From Lepraria neglecta (lineage: Eukaryota > Ascomycota > Lecanoromycetes > Lecanorales > Stereocaulaceae): DNA of 64,000 nucleotides. Numbering within the stretch: position 1 is the first letter of the stretch; the number at the start of each line of letters is the position of its first letter. The notes beneath the pieces are model-generated. The model was not told the origin of the DNA and did not search any database. It was given only the letters and a program-made list of their open reading frames with translations. Both the position numbers and the translations under genes were made by a program. Below are positions 11,257-23,023 of this stretch, piece by piece. The stretch covers positions 3,286,001 through 3,350,000 of the forward strand of contig CM065649.1 of assembly GCA_033220425.1 (NCBI GenBank), in the 5' to 3' direction.

Positions 11257-11322
11257 CCCAACTCACTCCGCGTACACCCTATCCCACTACGCGTACACCC
11301 CATGATTCACTACGCGTACACC
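11223..11322. repeat. Mariner-type terminal motif in four spaced copies
   Basis: The motif CGCGTACACC occurs four times on the plus strand, with GTACACC starting at 11251, 11272, 11293 and 11316, so 21-23 bases apart. The first copy lies in TTCTCCTGCGCGTACACC, the reverse complement of the terminus at 19001-19018. The second copy is followed by TA, the target used by Tc1/mariner elements. The 18 bases just before the first copy (11223-11240) match 20333-20350 on the opposite strand. This is probably the leftover end of a mariner copy in inverted orientation to the one at 19.0 kb. Confidence 0.5.
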
Positions 11323-11382
11323 TTGCGGGATTACTAGCTTCCGCCTTATCCGAACCAATCGACGCACGAGTAAAAATTTCAA

Positions 11383-11756
11383 AAGAACCTCATAAGCAAA
11401 AACACTACTATTTGCAAAATACTCCTCCCCCACCGCCACCACCACTATGCCCCTATAACTACCGCTAGAAGGCTGGCAAGTAGCTCTCCTCTATAGCCTT
11501 ATACTACAGATATAATAGTATATAGGCCCGCAGGGCTACGCTATCCTCAAAGCCTATACTAAAAAATTCAAGAAGACCAAAGTAGACCGCCGTACTTAGA
11601 TACGCGAGGGCGCGCACATGTATATACTACGCTAGGGCGGGGCGGGGCAAGGCTACTCGCTTAGCCAGCTCGGCGGCGCCCTTAAAGCGACCGTATCAGG
11701 GCGGCGACGACAGCAGCGCTGAGTCTTACCCGCGGTGGGAGAGCTCGGGGCAACGA
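11383..11756 (+). mobile_element. Mutator-like (MULE) transposase N-terminal relic
   Basis: From the ATG at about 11444 a frame with several stops reads GPQGYAILKAYTKKFKKTK and later ALKATVSGRRRQQR. This resembles the N-terminal FAR1-type DNA-binding region of fungal Mutator-like transposases: a Pro-rich leader, a Gln-Gly-Tyr-Ala block, a Lys-rich run, an Arg-rich strand, then a His-Asn-His-Glu end. The Cys ligands are not preserved and at least five stops interrupt the frame, so it is long dead. The gypsy element is inserted at its right end, about where the final His-rich motif would fall, and no clear continuation was found beyond 18495. The call is by resemblance only. Confidence 0.4.
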
Positions 11757-12269
11757 TGTTACGATCAGGAAACATGATCAGGGATGCGCTCAAGGAGCGT
11801 AGCGCCCGTCATGGTTCGAGTCGACGAATCGGTGTCCGACTCGGACAGACCCTGAAGGCTTGGCATGTTAAGCGATGAGCGCAGTGGTCGCAATAAGCGC
11901 GGTGCGATCAGTGCGATCAGTGCGATCAAGAAGGCTTGGCATGTTAAGCGATGAGCGCAGTGGTCGCAATGAGCGCGGTGCGATCAGTGCGACCAGTGCG
12001 ATCAGGAATGCTTAGTATGGATTTCGTATGTCTATATATGCGGAGCACTACTCACCACTTGGAGCATCGTGCTCAACTTGCTATTCAATTGTTTACTACA
12101 TACGATAGATCTCTTAGGCTAGGCACTAAACATATATCATCTAATCATATACCAGACCCGCTTAGCATCACTTGAAGCCTGCTTCACCCTCTTACTCTAT
12201 TATACCTCTATCCCTATTAAGAATCAATCTATATATAACGGACCACCGCACGCAACGTGGTTCGTAACA
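11757..12269 (+). repeat. 5' LTR of the gypsy element
   Basis: The repeat is 513 bp and pairs with 17978-18490. It contains a 76-bp tandem duplication (units starting at 11855 and 11931) rich in GCGATCAGTGCGATCA-like motifs; the same duplication is in the 3' LTR, so it pre-dates insertion. The outer half is little altered while the inner half is more AT-shifted. Confidence 0.92.
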
Positions 12270-15200
12270 CTTTGAGTACCCTTAAGGATAAGTGCTATAC
12301 CAAGAGACCCTAGGGTACCTACTCTAAGCTCCTTAGGAGGAGGAAGCGGATAGAGACACCCTACTATTAACGAAGGACTCAGCAGGTATATTAAGATAGC
12401 CTAGCCCGACTTATACTATAGAGAGAGGGATAAGCTTAAGGGATAGCTATCCTAGGTATTATTATATCTGAAGTTCCAAGGGGACCTTATACCTATATAG
12501 AGATATCCTACCTTCGCTATTACTTACTTACGTAGAAAAGCCTAAAAGTAGGTTAATCCGTTCCTAAAGAAGTATATAGAAGATAACGACGAGGACGGTA
12601 AGATTAAGTAGTAGATAGAAAGTATAGCAATATTTAGGCTTGAAATCCGCCGTATATTCGGACTATCTAATAAAGTTAATATAGTAATACGAACTATCTA
12701 GTACTTAACTTAGAAGAAGTCTATATCGGAGTATTCGACTTAGTTCTAGCAGTATATAGTAAAAACTAACTAGGACGATAACGTATTAATAACTATATAC
12801 CGAAGAGGTCTAAAGGATAACGTTAAGGACAAACTTATAAGGATAGGAATTATTCTTAATACCCTCGATAAACTAACTAAAGAAGTAATCGAAATTAATA
12901 ATAAGTTATTTGAAAGGACTATAGAAAAAAGGTATAACGGAGGAGTCGGCGGGATAGGACGCTCGAGCTTTTTTACTAAATCGAAGAGCTATCGCCTAGG
13001 TTATAAAGAACGCGACCCTTATAGACTAGTACTAATAGAATTAGATTTCACGGAGAAGAAAGGTAAATAGGCCTTTAGAGGGCTAGCTAGGGGCAAGAAG
13101 CAGTAAGGGGGCAGGAAGAAAATACTCACGTATTATAGCTATAGTAAACCGGGCTACTTTACTAGAGACTATAAGTCGAAAAATATAGTATATCGATAGT
13201 AGCTGAATATACTAGAAAAAGTACAGGACCAGGATAGTAATTCTAGTAGAATCTTACTAATATAGAACGAAGTCTATAGTTAGTAATAAGAAGAGGAATC
13301 TAACTTAGGAGATAAGGAGTTCTCCGACGACAGCTTTACGAATAAAGCTAATACTTAGATAGGGAAGCTATATATTAGAGATAGTAGTAACGCCTAGGGA
13401 AAGTAATCTAAGTAGGATTAGGATAAGGAAGAATCGGAATAGGAGGTTATAATCAAAAGAAAAGGACTACCGATAATACCCGAACCTAGATCTACTATAT
13501 CTAAGGAGAAGAGAGAATACTCAGAGGAAGAAAGACTAAAAGAATTCTAGAACGATTTTAGTATCTTAGACTTCAGGTATAACTACTATTACCCTAAATA
13601 TAAGGAAGTCTACTAGAGATAGTATATAGAAAATAGTTACGACTATTATAGAATTAACCGTAGAAAAGAACTAGGAGTTCTAATAAAATCATCCTGTAGT
13701 AATTACTAGTACTATAAGTATAAGGACGATAGATACCCTTAGTACTTAGCAAGAAAGCGATAACTAAGCTACTTTCTATATAAGAAAGACGAGGAAGAAG
13801 TATACTACCGAAACCAAATAAGACGTTAGAGTTTAGAAGTAAACCAGTGCCACCTATAATAGTAGTATATATATTTATACGATAACTGCAAGAAATACAA
13901 GTTCGAGAAGTAGCTTGTAGGATTCCTCCCCGTACAGGGAAAAGAGTAATCCCTCGTAGTAGGGGTAGCCATAAGGAGATTAAGATATTAACCCCCAAAT
14001 AATATCTATATTCCGCGCAATATAATATATATATAAAGATACCGGTAATCGTTAATAGATAGCGGACTATTATAATAATAGATTCTAGAGCTACCAGAAA
14101 CTTTATCTCGCGAGACTTAGTACAAATAACTAGAATACTAACTCGAAAGAAGTTATAGTAGTATAATCTTTAGATAGCTAATAGGTTAATACTATTAATA
14201 GGAAAGGTAGACGAAGAGATACTTTCGTTACCTATTATAATTTAGCGCTACTATAAGGAGATTACCTTTAATATTATTAGGATAGCTATCTATTATATAA
14301 TTTTAGGGATACCTTAGTTAAAGAAGTATAATCTAATAATTAATTAGGCTCGAGAAGTACTCAAGATAGATTAATCCGGCAATATCACTAGGATTATACC
14401 TATGTATTAGCAGCGTTTAATAGTAGATAAGAAGTCGAACCGAAGACCGGTCGAGGTATATATTACCTTAGCTTCGCATAAGGACGGTACTAAAAGGTAG
14501 TTCGACTCTATAGTTACTAGCGAAGGTTAGCGGGATAATAAAGTAAGAGTTAGAGGAGGAACTAATATACCCTCTATCCCTCGAGAGTATAGTAGGTAGG
14601 TATACTTATTCGAGGAAGAGACGAATATAGAAGTATTACCTAGGTACTAGCTATAGGATTATAAGATCGAACTCGAACCTAGTAAATAGCCGATATTTAG
14701 ACCTATTTACGTATTATTAGAAAAGGAACTTAAAGTACTTTATAGGTATATTAACGAGAACCTTAAAAAGGGATTTATTCGAGAATCCAAATTACTAGTA
14801 GGTTACCTAATCCTCTTTATACTAAAGAAGGACGGAAGCCTATAACTATACGTTAACTATCGAAAGTTGAACGATATTATAATCAAGAATAGATACCCTT
14901 TACCTAATATCGGCGAGCTATAGGACCGGCTCGAGAAAGTAAAGATATTTACTAAACTAGATCTTAGAGGCGTATATAACCTAATTCGGATAAAAGAAGG
15001 CGAGGAATAGAAAACTACCTTCCGAACAAGATATAGCTACTATAAGTATCTAGTAATACCGTTTAGACTTACTAACGTACTAGTAACCTGCTAAGTACTT
15101 ATTAGTAATATTATATAAGTATACTTAGTTTAAATAGCGATAGCGTACCTGAATAATATACTAATTTATTCTAAGAATAAGAAAGAATATATTATATATA

Positions 15201-17977
15201 TATAGGATATCCTCGGATACCTATTATAAGCGAAACTTCTTCTTAAATCAGAAAAGTGCGAATTCTATAGGGAATTAGTAGAGTTTCTAGAATTTATAGT
15301 TAGTATAAAAGGTACTAGTATAAGCCCGGAGAAGATTAAGGCTATAGCTAAATAGCCTATACTACAGGACGTTAAAGTAGTATAAAGCTTCTTAGGATTT
15401 ACTAACTTTAATAGGAAGTTTATCGAGGGCTACTCTAAGAAAGTACTACTACTAATAGATATTACAAAGAAAGATATCGGGTTTATATAGGGAAAAGACT
15501 AATAGAAATTATTCGATATATTAAAGAAAGTATATACAGATCTACTAGTACTCTATACCTTTCAAATAAATAAGCTAGCTTATATCGAAACGGACGTATC
15601 GGATCTTATAATAGAAGTATACTTATACTAGATAAAAGACTAAAAATAGTATCTAGTTACCTACTATTCAAGGAAGATATTAGTAGTAGAATAGAACTAT
15701 AATATATACGACAAGGAGTTACTTACCGTAGTATATATACTTAGAACTAGCGAGTATACGTAGAAAGCTACTTAGACTTAACTATCTTTACGGACTATAA
15801 GAACCTTCTTAACTTTATAATAATAAAGGAGTTAAATAGACAATAGGTCCGATAGTTAGAACTACTAGGTTAATATAAGTTCAAGATAACCTATACCCTA
15901 GGGAAGGATAATAGTCGAGTAGACGCCCTTAGTAGGCGATTAGACTATATAGAAGAAAAGAATATTATAGAACGACTAATCCTAAAGAAAGAAGCCGATA
16001 GATTATTAGTACTATACTAGGTATTAGCTATAACCCTTTATATAATAGGACCTAATATAACTAACAGGATCGTAAAGGCCTACGAAGATAATATATTCGT
16101 AACAATCCTAAGAAAGGATTAGCCGGATACGGTATTACTTAAATACCGGGGAAAGACTTATCTACCTGAGTAATATATAGAGGAAGTAGTTAGGGATTAC
16201 TACAACGACCTATTATAAGGTTATCCGGGAGTCGCTAAAATAATAGAGCTCCTAGAAAGGGAATATACGGCGCTAAAGCTTTGAGCGCGCGTTAAATAAT
16301 ATATTAAAGAATATATTCAATACTAGCAGAATAAGTCTATATAATATACCAAATATGGATAAATATAATTTATACTAGTTCTAGAATCACTATAGGACGA
16401 TATTATAATAGACTTTATAGTTAAGTTACTACTATCTAAGGATCTAGCTACTTAGGATACCTTTGATTCAATTATAGTTATTATAGATAAACTAACGAAG
16501 TATACTATTATAGTACCTTTCAAGGAAACCTATAAAGTAGATCAGCTAGTATTTATATTATTAGACAGGCTAATAAGGGATTATAGTATACTAAAGTTAA
16601 TTATATTAGATAGAGATAAGCTCTTTATATCTAATTACTAGAAGACGCTTATCGGAGTAATTAGAACGAAACTAAGGATATTAATAGTATACTATCCGTA
16701 GATAGATAGATAAATAGAATATATAAATTAGATAATAGAAGCGTACCTTAGGTACTACGTCAACTAGAAATAGGATAACTAGGTATTACTACTTCTAATA
16801 GTATAACTAGTATATAATAATAAGATATTAGATATAATAAAGCTAATACTATTCTTTACTAATTATAGAAAGAATATAAATACTTTTCTATAACCTAGGG
16901 AGGGACCTAATATAGAAAAAGCCTTAGTAAAGGTAGACGAGCTAAAGAATTTATATAAAGATATATAAAGATCTATCGAAAGCTTAAATTCTAAACTAAA
17001 GGAATATATTAATAAGAAAAGAAAGAATATTCCTTAGCTAAAGAAGGGGGATAAAGTATACCTCCTAATAAAAAATATAAGAACGACGAGACTAAGTAAG
17101 AAACTAGATTATATTAAGGTTAGACTATTCTTAATTAAATAGGTAAAAGGACCTATTAACTATAAACTCGAGCTTCTACCTGATACTAAGGTATATCTAG
17201 TATTCTATATCTTACTCTTAGAGCTAGCAGACTCTAATATACCCTTATAGGAAATATTTTATTATAATATTAAAGAAGAAACGGAGTTCGAGGTTAAGAG
17301 GATTCTAAATCAGGTCGATTAGAAGTATCTAGTTAAATAGAAAGGGTACGATAATACCGAAAACACCTAGGAACCTCTTAGGAACCTCCGGAACTGCTAG
17401 GACCTTCTGTAGGAGTTCCGGGAATAATCGGGAAGGAGGACCAATTGGTTCCGTCTAGGAAGCCAAACTGTTCAGACAAGATATTGAATATCTAGCTATT
17501 AGGAACGCTTAGGATAGACCACTAGTCTTCTTCTAACTCCTTAATATTCTATATCTCTCGGTCTATAATCTTCCGCTTTTTATCTTCGAGTTATTTATAC
17601 TACGTCTAAAGGCGTATCAGTATAGCCTAAAGACGTATAGACTCTTCCGTATTACGAGCCAACTCTTCGCGCGTAGTTTTTAACTATAACTACGCTTCCT
17701 TTCGTTCTATCTTGATATAATATATCTTAAGGGGCGATACCATAAGGTCGTATTTTCTACCGCTGCCTATACAGTTAGAACACCTATCGGAACCTGTACC
17801 TATTAAGTACTACTTGCCGCTGGCAACACATCGGGAACACGGCCGCATCACGACTTCGGTTAGCTTACTAGCCAACACCGTTCGGCGGACGGTCGGTTTA
17901 TCTAAACGTTTAGTATATCGGGGTAGTATAAAGGATAGATAGTTTCTCGGGACGAGAAATCTAGGAGAGGGAGCTAA

Positions 17978-18490
17978 TATTATAATCAGGAAATATAATC
18001 AGGGATACGCTCAAGGAGCATAGCGCCCGTTATGGTTCGAGTCGACGAATTAGTGTCCGACTCGGACAGACCCTGAAGGCTTGGCATGTTAAGCGATGAG
18101 CGCAGTAGTCGTAATAAGCGCGGTGCGATCAGTGCGATCAGTGCGATCAAGAAGGCTTGGCATGTTAAGCGATGAGCGCAGTGGTCGCAATAAGCGCGGT
18201 GCGATCAGTACGACCAGTGCGATCAGGAATGCTTGGCATGGATTTCGTATGTCTATATATGCGGAGCACTACTCACCACTTGGAGCATCGTGCTCAACTT
18301 GCTATTCAATTATTTACTACATACGATAGATCTCTTAGGCTAGGCACTGAACATATATCATCTGATCATATACCAGACCCGCTTAGCATCACTTGAAGCC
18401 TGCTTCACCCTCTTGCTCTATTGTACCTCTATCCCCATTGAGAATCAATCCACACATAACGGACCACCGCACACAACGTGGTTCGTAACA
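17978..18490 (+). repeat. 3' LTR of the gypsy element
   Basis: The repeat is 513 bp, the same length as the 5' LTR, with the same internal 76-bp duplication. It is followed directly by the AACGA target duplication. Here the inner (left) end is the AT-shifted side and the outer end is well preserved. Short ORFs in this repeat are not genes. Confidence 0.92.
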
Positions 18491-18495
18491 AACGA

Positions 18496-18999
18496 GTCAA
18501 CGGTCAACCTCTACGGTGGCTATACATATTGGGGTGCTTACGACGCTGACGCATGGTAGTAAGCTTGTATGCAAGCTCCGACCAATCAGATTGTATACTG
18601 GGAGAAAAGTTTCAACTGCAAAGACGTCGTTTTTGAACGATTTGGACTGTGATAGATCGATATCATATGTGCGGAAACCTTAGTGATCTGCGGCGAACGT
18701 GTGATGGACCATCTCTGCTGCCAAGCCATTTAGGGCTGAGGCCCGCATATAATCAGATTTTGCAACTCCGCATAGAGGGCATCATCTTATATATTATTCA
18801 ACCAATCAGATCTTATCGATCCCAGTCCATTTCGTGACAGAACGGGGTACTTCTATCTAGGAGCGATTTAGGTAGTAGATTGTGTACCTCGTTCTTTGAA
18901 TATATATAGTATTCTCTCCTCTCAGACCTAGACTTGGGGCTACACTTCCAGCGTAAGAAATACATCTGTTTACTAGCAATTTAGTAGAGGAATTATGTA
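18496..18999. other. Spacer between gypsy and mariner elements
   Basis: No open frame above 62 codons and no recognisable motif occurs. It is the continuation of the sequence into which the gypsy element inserted, but no further Mutator-like coding was recognised in it. Confidence 0.45.
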
Positions 19000-20350
19000 G
19001 GGTGTACGCGCAGGAGAAGCCTAGGGCCCCTAAAATAGGCCCCACAACCATCAAATTCTTCTACTTACACCACCAATACCATCTTCCTGCCCCCGTCTAG
19101 CCCTCCCAATATGCCTCGAGAGACCCGACATAATGTATGCGATACCCCCTAAAAGTCGAAAGTCCAGGGCGCTCACGAGTACTGCGTCGCTAAGGGCTTC
19201 CCCTACGACGTATCCGATGTCTCTAATTTCTTCGGGGTCAAAGGCTCCGGGTACGATTTAATCTAACTAGGCGCCCTATCACGTACCAAAGCATATCAAG
19301 AGGGTAATAAAACTCGGGGGCGAAAACAAAAGCTCTCGGGGGCTGATGTACGCGAAACAGACTACTTATTAGAGGAGTCGGGGGTCGGAATAGAGGCCAA
19401 AGGTATGAGCTGGGACGTCGCTTGGACCCTAGATCTGGACATTTCGGGGCAGACCCTACGCCAAACGATGGGCCAGTGCCTCCAATATGGCAAATACAAG
19501 GCAGCTATAAAGGAATGGGCCCCGGAGCCCCTAAAGAAGAAGCGCAAAAAGTGGTCTGAGGATATATACGCTAAATATCCTAAACCCGAGGATTGGTATA
19601 GGGTACGATTTAGGGACGAGATGCACTGTGGCTATGGCCCCGAAGGACACTTATGGATTATACGTAAACGGGGCAATCAGATGCGCTATAGGCACGACAA
19701 TATCCAACATAGGGACCCTCCCCCCAAAAAGATTACCCCCGAGTACACGTCTGGGGCGCTATTGGGTACAATTTCAAGTCGCCCTTAATATTCTACGAGG
19801 TCCCCGGCAATTCTAATGGGGCTATAACCTATAAGGTCTATATTGAGCAGATTCTAGAGGTGGAGGTACGCAAATGGATCGAAAGGGGGAACGATTTCGT
19901 GCAGGACGGTGCTTCGGGGTATAGTAGGGGCCCTCGAGCCCGAAAGAATAACCCTGTGGCGCGCTAGAAGGAAGATAATGGGCTTGAAACCTATCTCAGT
20001 TGCGCCCAGTCCCCCGATCTGGCCCCTATTGAGAACTGCTGGCAGGCCCCGAAGTCGTATGCACATAAACAGCCCCATTGGGACAAGGAGCACCTAAAGA
20101 AGCTTCTCCAGGAGGGGGTGGGACGCCCTAAGTATTCCCTTTATTAATAAGCAGGTCCGTAGTATGCCCCAGAGGCTCCAGGACTGTTTTAATGGTGATG
20201 GGGAGATTACAGGGTGGTAAATCATGTAAATAGTAGCTATACAGACTTAATTCATAGAGGGTTTAGCGTCGGTTTTAGGGGCGGTTTTAGGGGCAGCTCC
20301 CGGGACGCTCCGGGGCTCACTTCACAAAGTATTTTTAACACGACGAGGAC
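19000..20350 (+). mobile_element. Tc1/mariner-family DNA transposon, degraded
   Basis: The left end GGGTGTACGCGCAGGAGAAG starts at 19000 directly after a TA (18998-18999), the canonical mariner target. A transposase relic fills 19111-20220. No matching right terminus is present nearby; the sequence TATTTTTAACACGACGAG at 20333-20350, shared with the 11.2-kb end, is used as the approximate right limit. The right inverted repeat therefore seems lost or rearranged. Confidence 0.65.
19111..20220 (+). pseudogene. Tc1/mariner transposase pseudogene
   Basis: The frame starts at the ATG at 19111 (MPRETRHNVCDTP). Stops at 19150-19152 and about 19264 interrupt the DNA-binding half, each explicable as CAA to TAA. 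The catalytic half reads DWYRVRFRDEMHCGYGPEGH, with the first Asp of the DDE triad. A frameshift near 19735 follows, then [17 protein letters not shown], a DGASGYS block (second Asp) and CAQSPDLAPIENCW (third acidic region). More stops follow toward the end. The order and spacing are those of Tc1/mariner transposases with a DDE superfamily endonuclease domain. It is inactive. Confidence 0.75.
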
Positions 20351-20503
20351 CCCTCGTGTCGAAGTTTGCCTTCTTCTGCCTTACCACTTTCCTCACCGCC
20401 CGCCCCCTTTGAAGCCCATTGAGAGAGCTTTGGCCTGAACATAATAATAAAGATTTGGAAACAGCGCCTACCAGATCCACATGCCAAGGCAGAGGACGGT
20501 GCC
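20221..20503. promoter_or_regulatory. Upstream region of HET-B, partly transposon-derived
   Basis: The HET-B start lies about 150 bases after the last mariner-like sequence, so its promoter must be short or include transposon-derived DNA. The stretch contains a local palindrome (ACGAGG then CCTCGT around 20345-20360). No TATA box stands out. The regulatory role is inferred from position only. Confidence 0.3.
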
Positions 20504-23023
20504 ATGACGTCCAGCAGAAGTTGCCATCCTCAAGGTCCTATGGAATATAATCCGGCACAGATGGAAGGAGCCAACCAGCATAGCGATAGCACATCGCTGT
20601 CACCAGGCCCAAACACATTTACCACGGAACGTATACAAGCAGTATTGGAAGCTGACACTTTCATTTTTGACCCGAGCGTGCATAGAGGCATTCCAGCACC
20701 ACTGATCTGCTGGGAATTTGATTATGCCTTCGAAAATGGAGAACATTACCACTATGGTGTGGAAGAACAAGCTTCACGCCGCGAAAACTTCTGTTCGAAG
20801 CTCTACAATCAGGTCCTCGATCCAGAGGGACATGTCTCACGGCTCGATCAGGTGTTCTCCAGCCTTGTCCCATGCAATTTTGAGCCCAAGCTACCGACAC
20901 AAACAATACTAGGCCGTGTGTCTCAAATATTGACCCGGCTTCCTGAAAGAACAACCGAGCTACCTGACATGCCGCCAATGCTACCCAGTGGATACTTTAC
21001 CCTTTCGCACGACCATGAGATGGGGCGTGCATGGGATAGTCTGCAAGCCGCATCTCATATAAGTACTAATGTACTTCGAGCCACTCTAAACATAGTGATG
21101 TTTCCACTCAATGGTCATCAGTCGTTAAATAAGGTCCTTGATACCTTTGCGGAGATTATAGAAACAGCAAATGGGCGATTTTTAACGGCTAAGTCTGAAA
21201 TCGCCAAACAAAGATGGTTTATAGTCCGAACATTCTTATGGACATCCTGGCAGCGCATATTGATGATCTTCTTCTACGGCTACTTCGAGCATAATGTGAA
21301 ATGGGGGTTCTCTGATTATGACGGCATTTCTCTGAATTTACGAAGGCCGTCTCCGGTTCCTACGTATTCCTATCAAGAAATTTCGAGGCGCTTTACTACC
21401 TCAACAAAGTCATCACATATGTGCGGCTGGGCTTTTGAGCTTCTGCGTAATGATCCTGTGTCTATCGGGATGGACTTTCGAAGATTTCATGAGCGCTATT
21501 CTAGCATTTTTGGAAACCGATCCGGTCGTTGTATGCCTAATTCGGGGCTTTCGTGCCGAGGAGATGATCCAGACATGTGTCAGAGATTCAAGGGTATGGA
21601 AGTTCGAAATCAATCAGCTCATGATCACGGATGCAGGGGAGATTGCCGAGGCCTGACTTGGGACGAGGAATCATATCGGTCTGTTGGCGGTGGTAGAGCA
21701 GTATCGCTTGATGAGGAAAACCAAGCTACTGGTATCTTAAGATATTGTACAGCGTCCGAGAAGACACTTGCAATCTCTCATGTCTGGAGTCATGGCCAAG
21801 GTGGAAGGCCGGAAGGGCTACCTGGCTTTAACGAGTGTCTCCATCGCCGTTATATAGCAATCGCGAGAACGTTTGATTGTGATTCGTACTGGATGGACAC
21901 ACCTTGCATTCCCGAAGAACATCAACTCCGAGCAGAAGCAATTTCAAACATCAATGCAATCTTCGAAAAAAGCAAGGTAACACTTGTATGTGACAGAGAC
22001 CTCATGGCCATCGATGCCACAGATCTCTCCATCAGAGTACGGGAATCAATCTTAGTTACAGCTTTGGTATGTGATTGGAATCTTCGCCAGTGGACTTTCC
22101 TCGAAGCTTTTCAAGGAAGGAGCTCTGTCTATGTGCTTTGCAAGAATAATGTGACTATTCCACTGAGAGAGACAGTTGAAATAGTCCATCGCCAAGGTTG
22201 CATAGACATTGCGCTCTTTCTGCTCACTGCCCCTCACCTCCTACCACCATCAACGGGACAGCAGAAAAAATCCTCCCAACGGCCACAAAAAGGTCTTTAC
22301 CCATACAGAGATGGGTTTCTTTCCCTGGAGACTGGTGGAAGTCTCCTCAGTCATCGAGCTGCCTCCAGACCTGGTGATGATATTGTGATCTGGAGCCTAC
22401 TTATTGACTACAAAGTTCATAACGATGCAGAGTCTCTGTGGAGGAGTAGCATAGGTCGTGTCGTGTCCACTAGTTACCTGCTTTCGAGCGCACCACGTTT
22501 GACTGTACCAGGATTTCGGTGGGCTCCTGCCTCCCCTACCGCCAAGCTGACGTCGGATCCTTCGGCTAATGTTAGATCTCGATTGATAAGTTATGACGGC
22601 GTCGGGAGCGAACCTGGGGTCGTCACTAGCGATGGCTTTCAATCAGAATGGCTTAAATACGACTTTGTAGGACAAGGAAAACATCTCAAGCTACCAGCCG
22701 CTCTATTAGAGCTATGGATAGACCGCGAAGAGAGAAGTTGTCGCATCAATATGCGGAGAATCCGTAAGCAGTACATGAGGGGCTTTCGATCGGGAACTTT
22801 ACTCCGGCCAGCAGCCGCCGAGAAGACTTCTGGATCGCCGGCAGTAGACAGGTTCGATGCTTCTAGGATCTTGTTAGCTATTTGTGCTACGAATCAAAAA
22901 TATTATTATTGGAAGAAACCTAAAGACGATAGGGTATTTTGGGAATGGAGAGGTGTCTACGAGTGGGACATGAGCGAGCCTTTGCCGAAGTTTACGTATA
23001 GAAAGGATATTATGCTTGTTTGA
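20504..23023 (+). CDS. HET-domain protein, paralogue B (HET-B)
   Basis: A single open frame of 839 residues from the ATG at 20504. It is a paralogue of HET-A with the same block order: FLWTSWQRILMIFFYGYFE (about 246-264), a Cys/His module at about 342-382 with exactly the HET-A spacing (C-x7-C-x7-C-x13-H-x3-C-x3-C), the HET core LAISHVWSHGQGG (about 424-436), SYWMDTPCIPEEHQLR, then WEWRGVYEWDM near the end and a hydrophobic IMLV tail. The second HET motif has WMDTPC rather than the WIDSAC of HET-A. No disabling change is seen. HET proteins act in incompatibility and programmed cell death; the specific role here is unknown. Confidence 0.88.
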   Translation: MTSSRSCHPQGPMEYNPAQMEGANQHSDSTSLSPGPNTFTTERIQAVLEADTFIFDPSVHRGIPAPLICWEFDYAFENGEHYHYGVEEQASRRENFCSKLYNQVLDPEGHVSRLDQVFSSLVPCNFEPKLPTQTILGRVSQILTRLPERTTELPDMPPMLPSGYFTLSHDHEMGRAWDSLQAASHISTNVLRATLNIVMFPLNGHQSLNKVLDTFAEIIETANGRFLTAKSEIAKQRWFIVRTFLWTSWQRILMIFFYGYFEHNVKWGFSDYDGISLNLRRPSPVPTYSYQEISRRFTTSTKSSHMCGWAFELLRNDPVSIGMDFRRFHERYSSIFGNRSGRCMPNSGLSCRGDDPDMCQRFKGMEVRNQSAHDHGCRGDCRGLTWDEESYRSVGGGRAVSLDEENQATGILRYCTASEKTLAISHVWSHGQGGRPEGLPGFNECLHRRYIAIARTFDCDSYWMDTPCIPEEHQLRAEAISNINAIFEKSKVTLVCDRDLMAIDATDLSIRVRESILVTALVCDWNLRQWTFLEAFQGRSSVYVLCKNNVTIPLRETVEIVHRQGCIDIALFLLTAPHLLPPSTGQQKKSSQRPQKGLYPYRDGFLSLETGGSLLSHRAASRPGDDIVIWSLLIDYKVHNDAESLWRSSIGRVVSTSYLLSSAPRLTVPGFRWAPASPTAKLTSDPSANVRSRLISYDGVGSEPGVVTSDGFQSEWLKYDFVGQGKHLKLPAALLELWIDREERSCRINMRRIRKQYMRGFRSGTLLRPAAAEKTSGSPAVDRFDASRILLAICATNQKYYYWKKPKDDRVFWEWRGVYEWDMSEPLPKFTYRKDIMLV

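Larger units (their letters stand above)
11757..18490 (+). mobile_element. Ty3/gypsy LTR retrotransposon with chromodomain, broken
   Basis: The element is 6,734 bp, bounded by two 513-bp LTRs that begin with TG-type and end with CA bases. It is flanked by the 5-bp target duplication AACGA (11752-11756 and 18491-18495). Part order on the plus strand is gag-like region, protease and reverse transcriptase (about 14.7-15.2 kb), RNase H, integrase (about 16.1-17.0 kb), then a chromodomain-like end (about 17.29-17.41 kb). This is the order of Ty3/gypsy chromoviruses. A purine-rich tract lies just before the 3' LTR. The interior is very AT-rich and TA-rich and the pol frame is broken dozens of times, as expected for heavy RIP. 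It is a fossil and cannot code. LTR divergence cannot be used as a clock because RIP adds transitions. Confidence 0.92.

Noticed and set aside
13654-13998. 114-codon minus-strand frame inside the gypsy element
   Set aside because: It is antisense to the retrotransposon in a heavily AT-shifted region and has no motif; a chance frame.
18096-18396. Two overlapping plus-strand frames in the 3' LTR (and one in the 5' LTR at 11951-12175)
   Set aside because: They follow from the tandem GCGATCA-type repeats in the LTRs and have no start context or domain.
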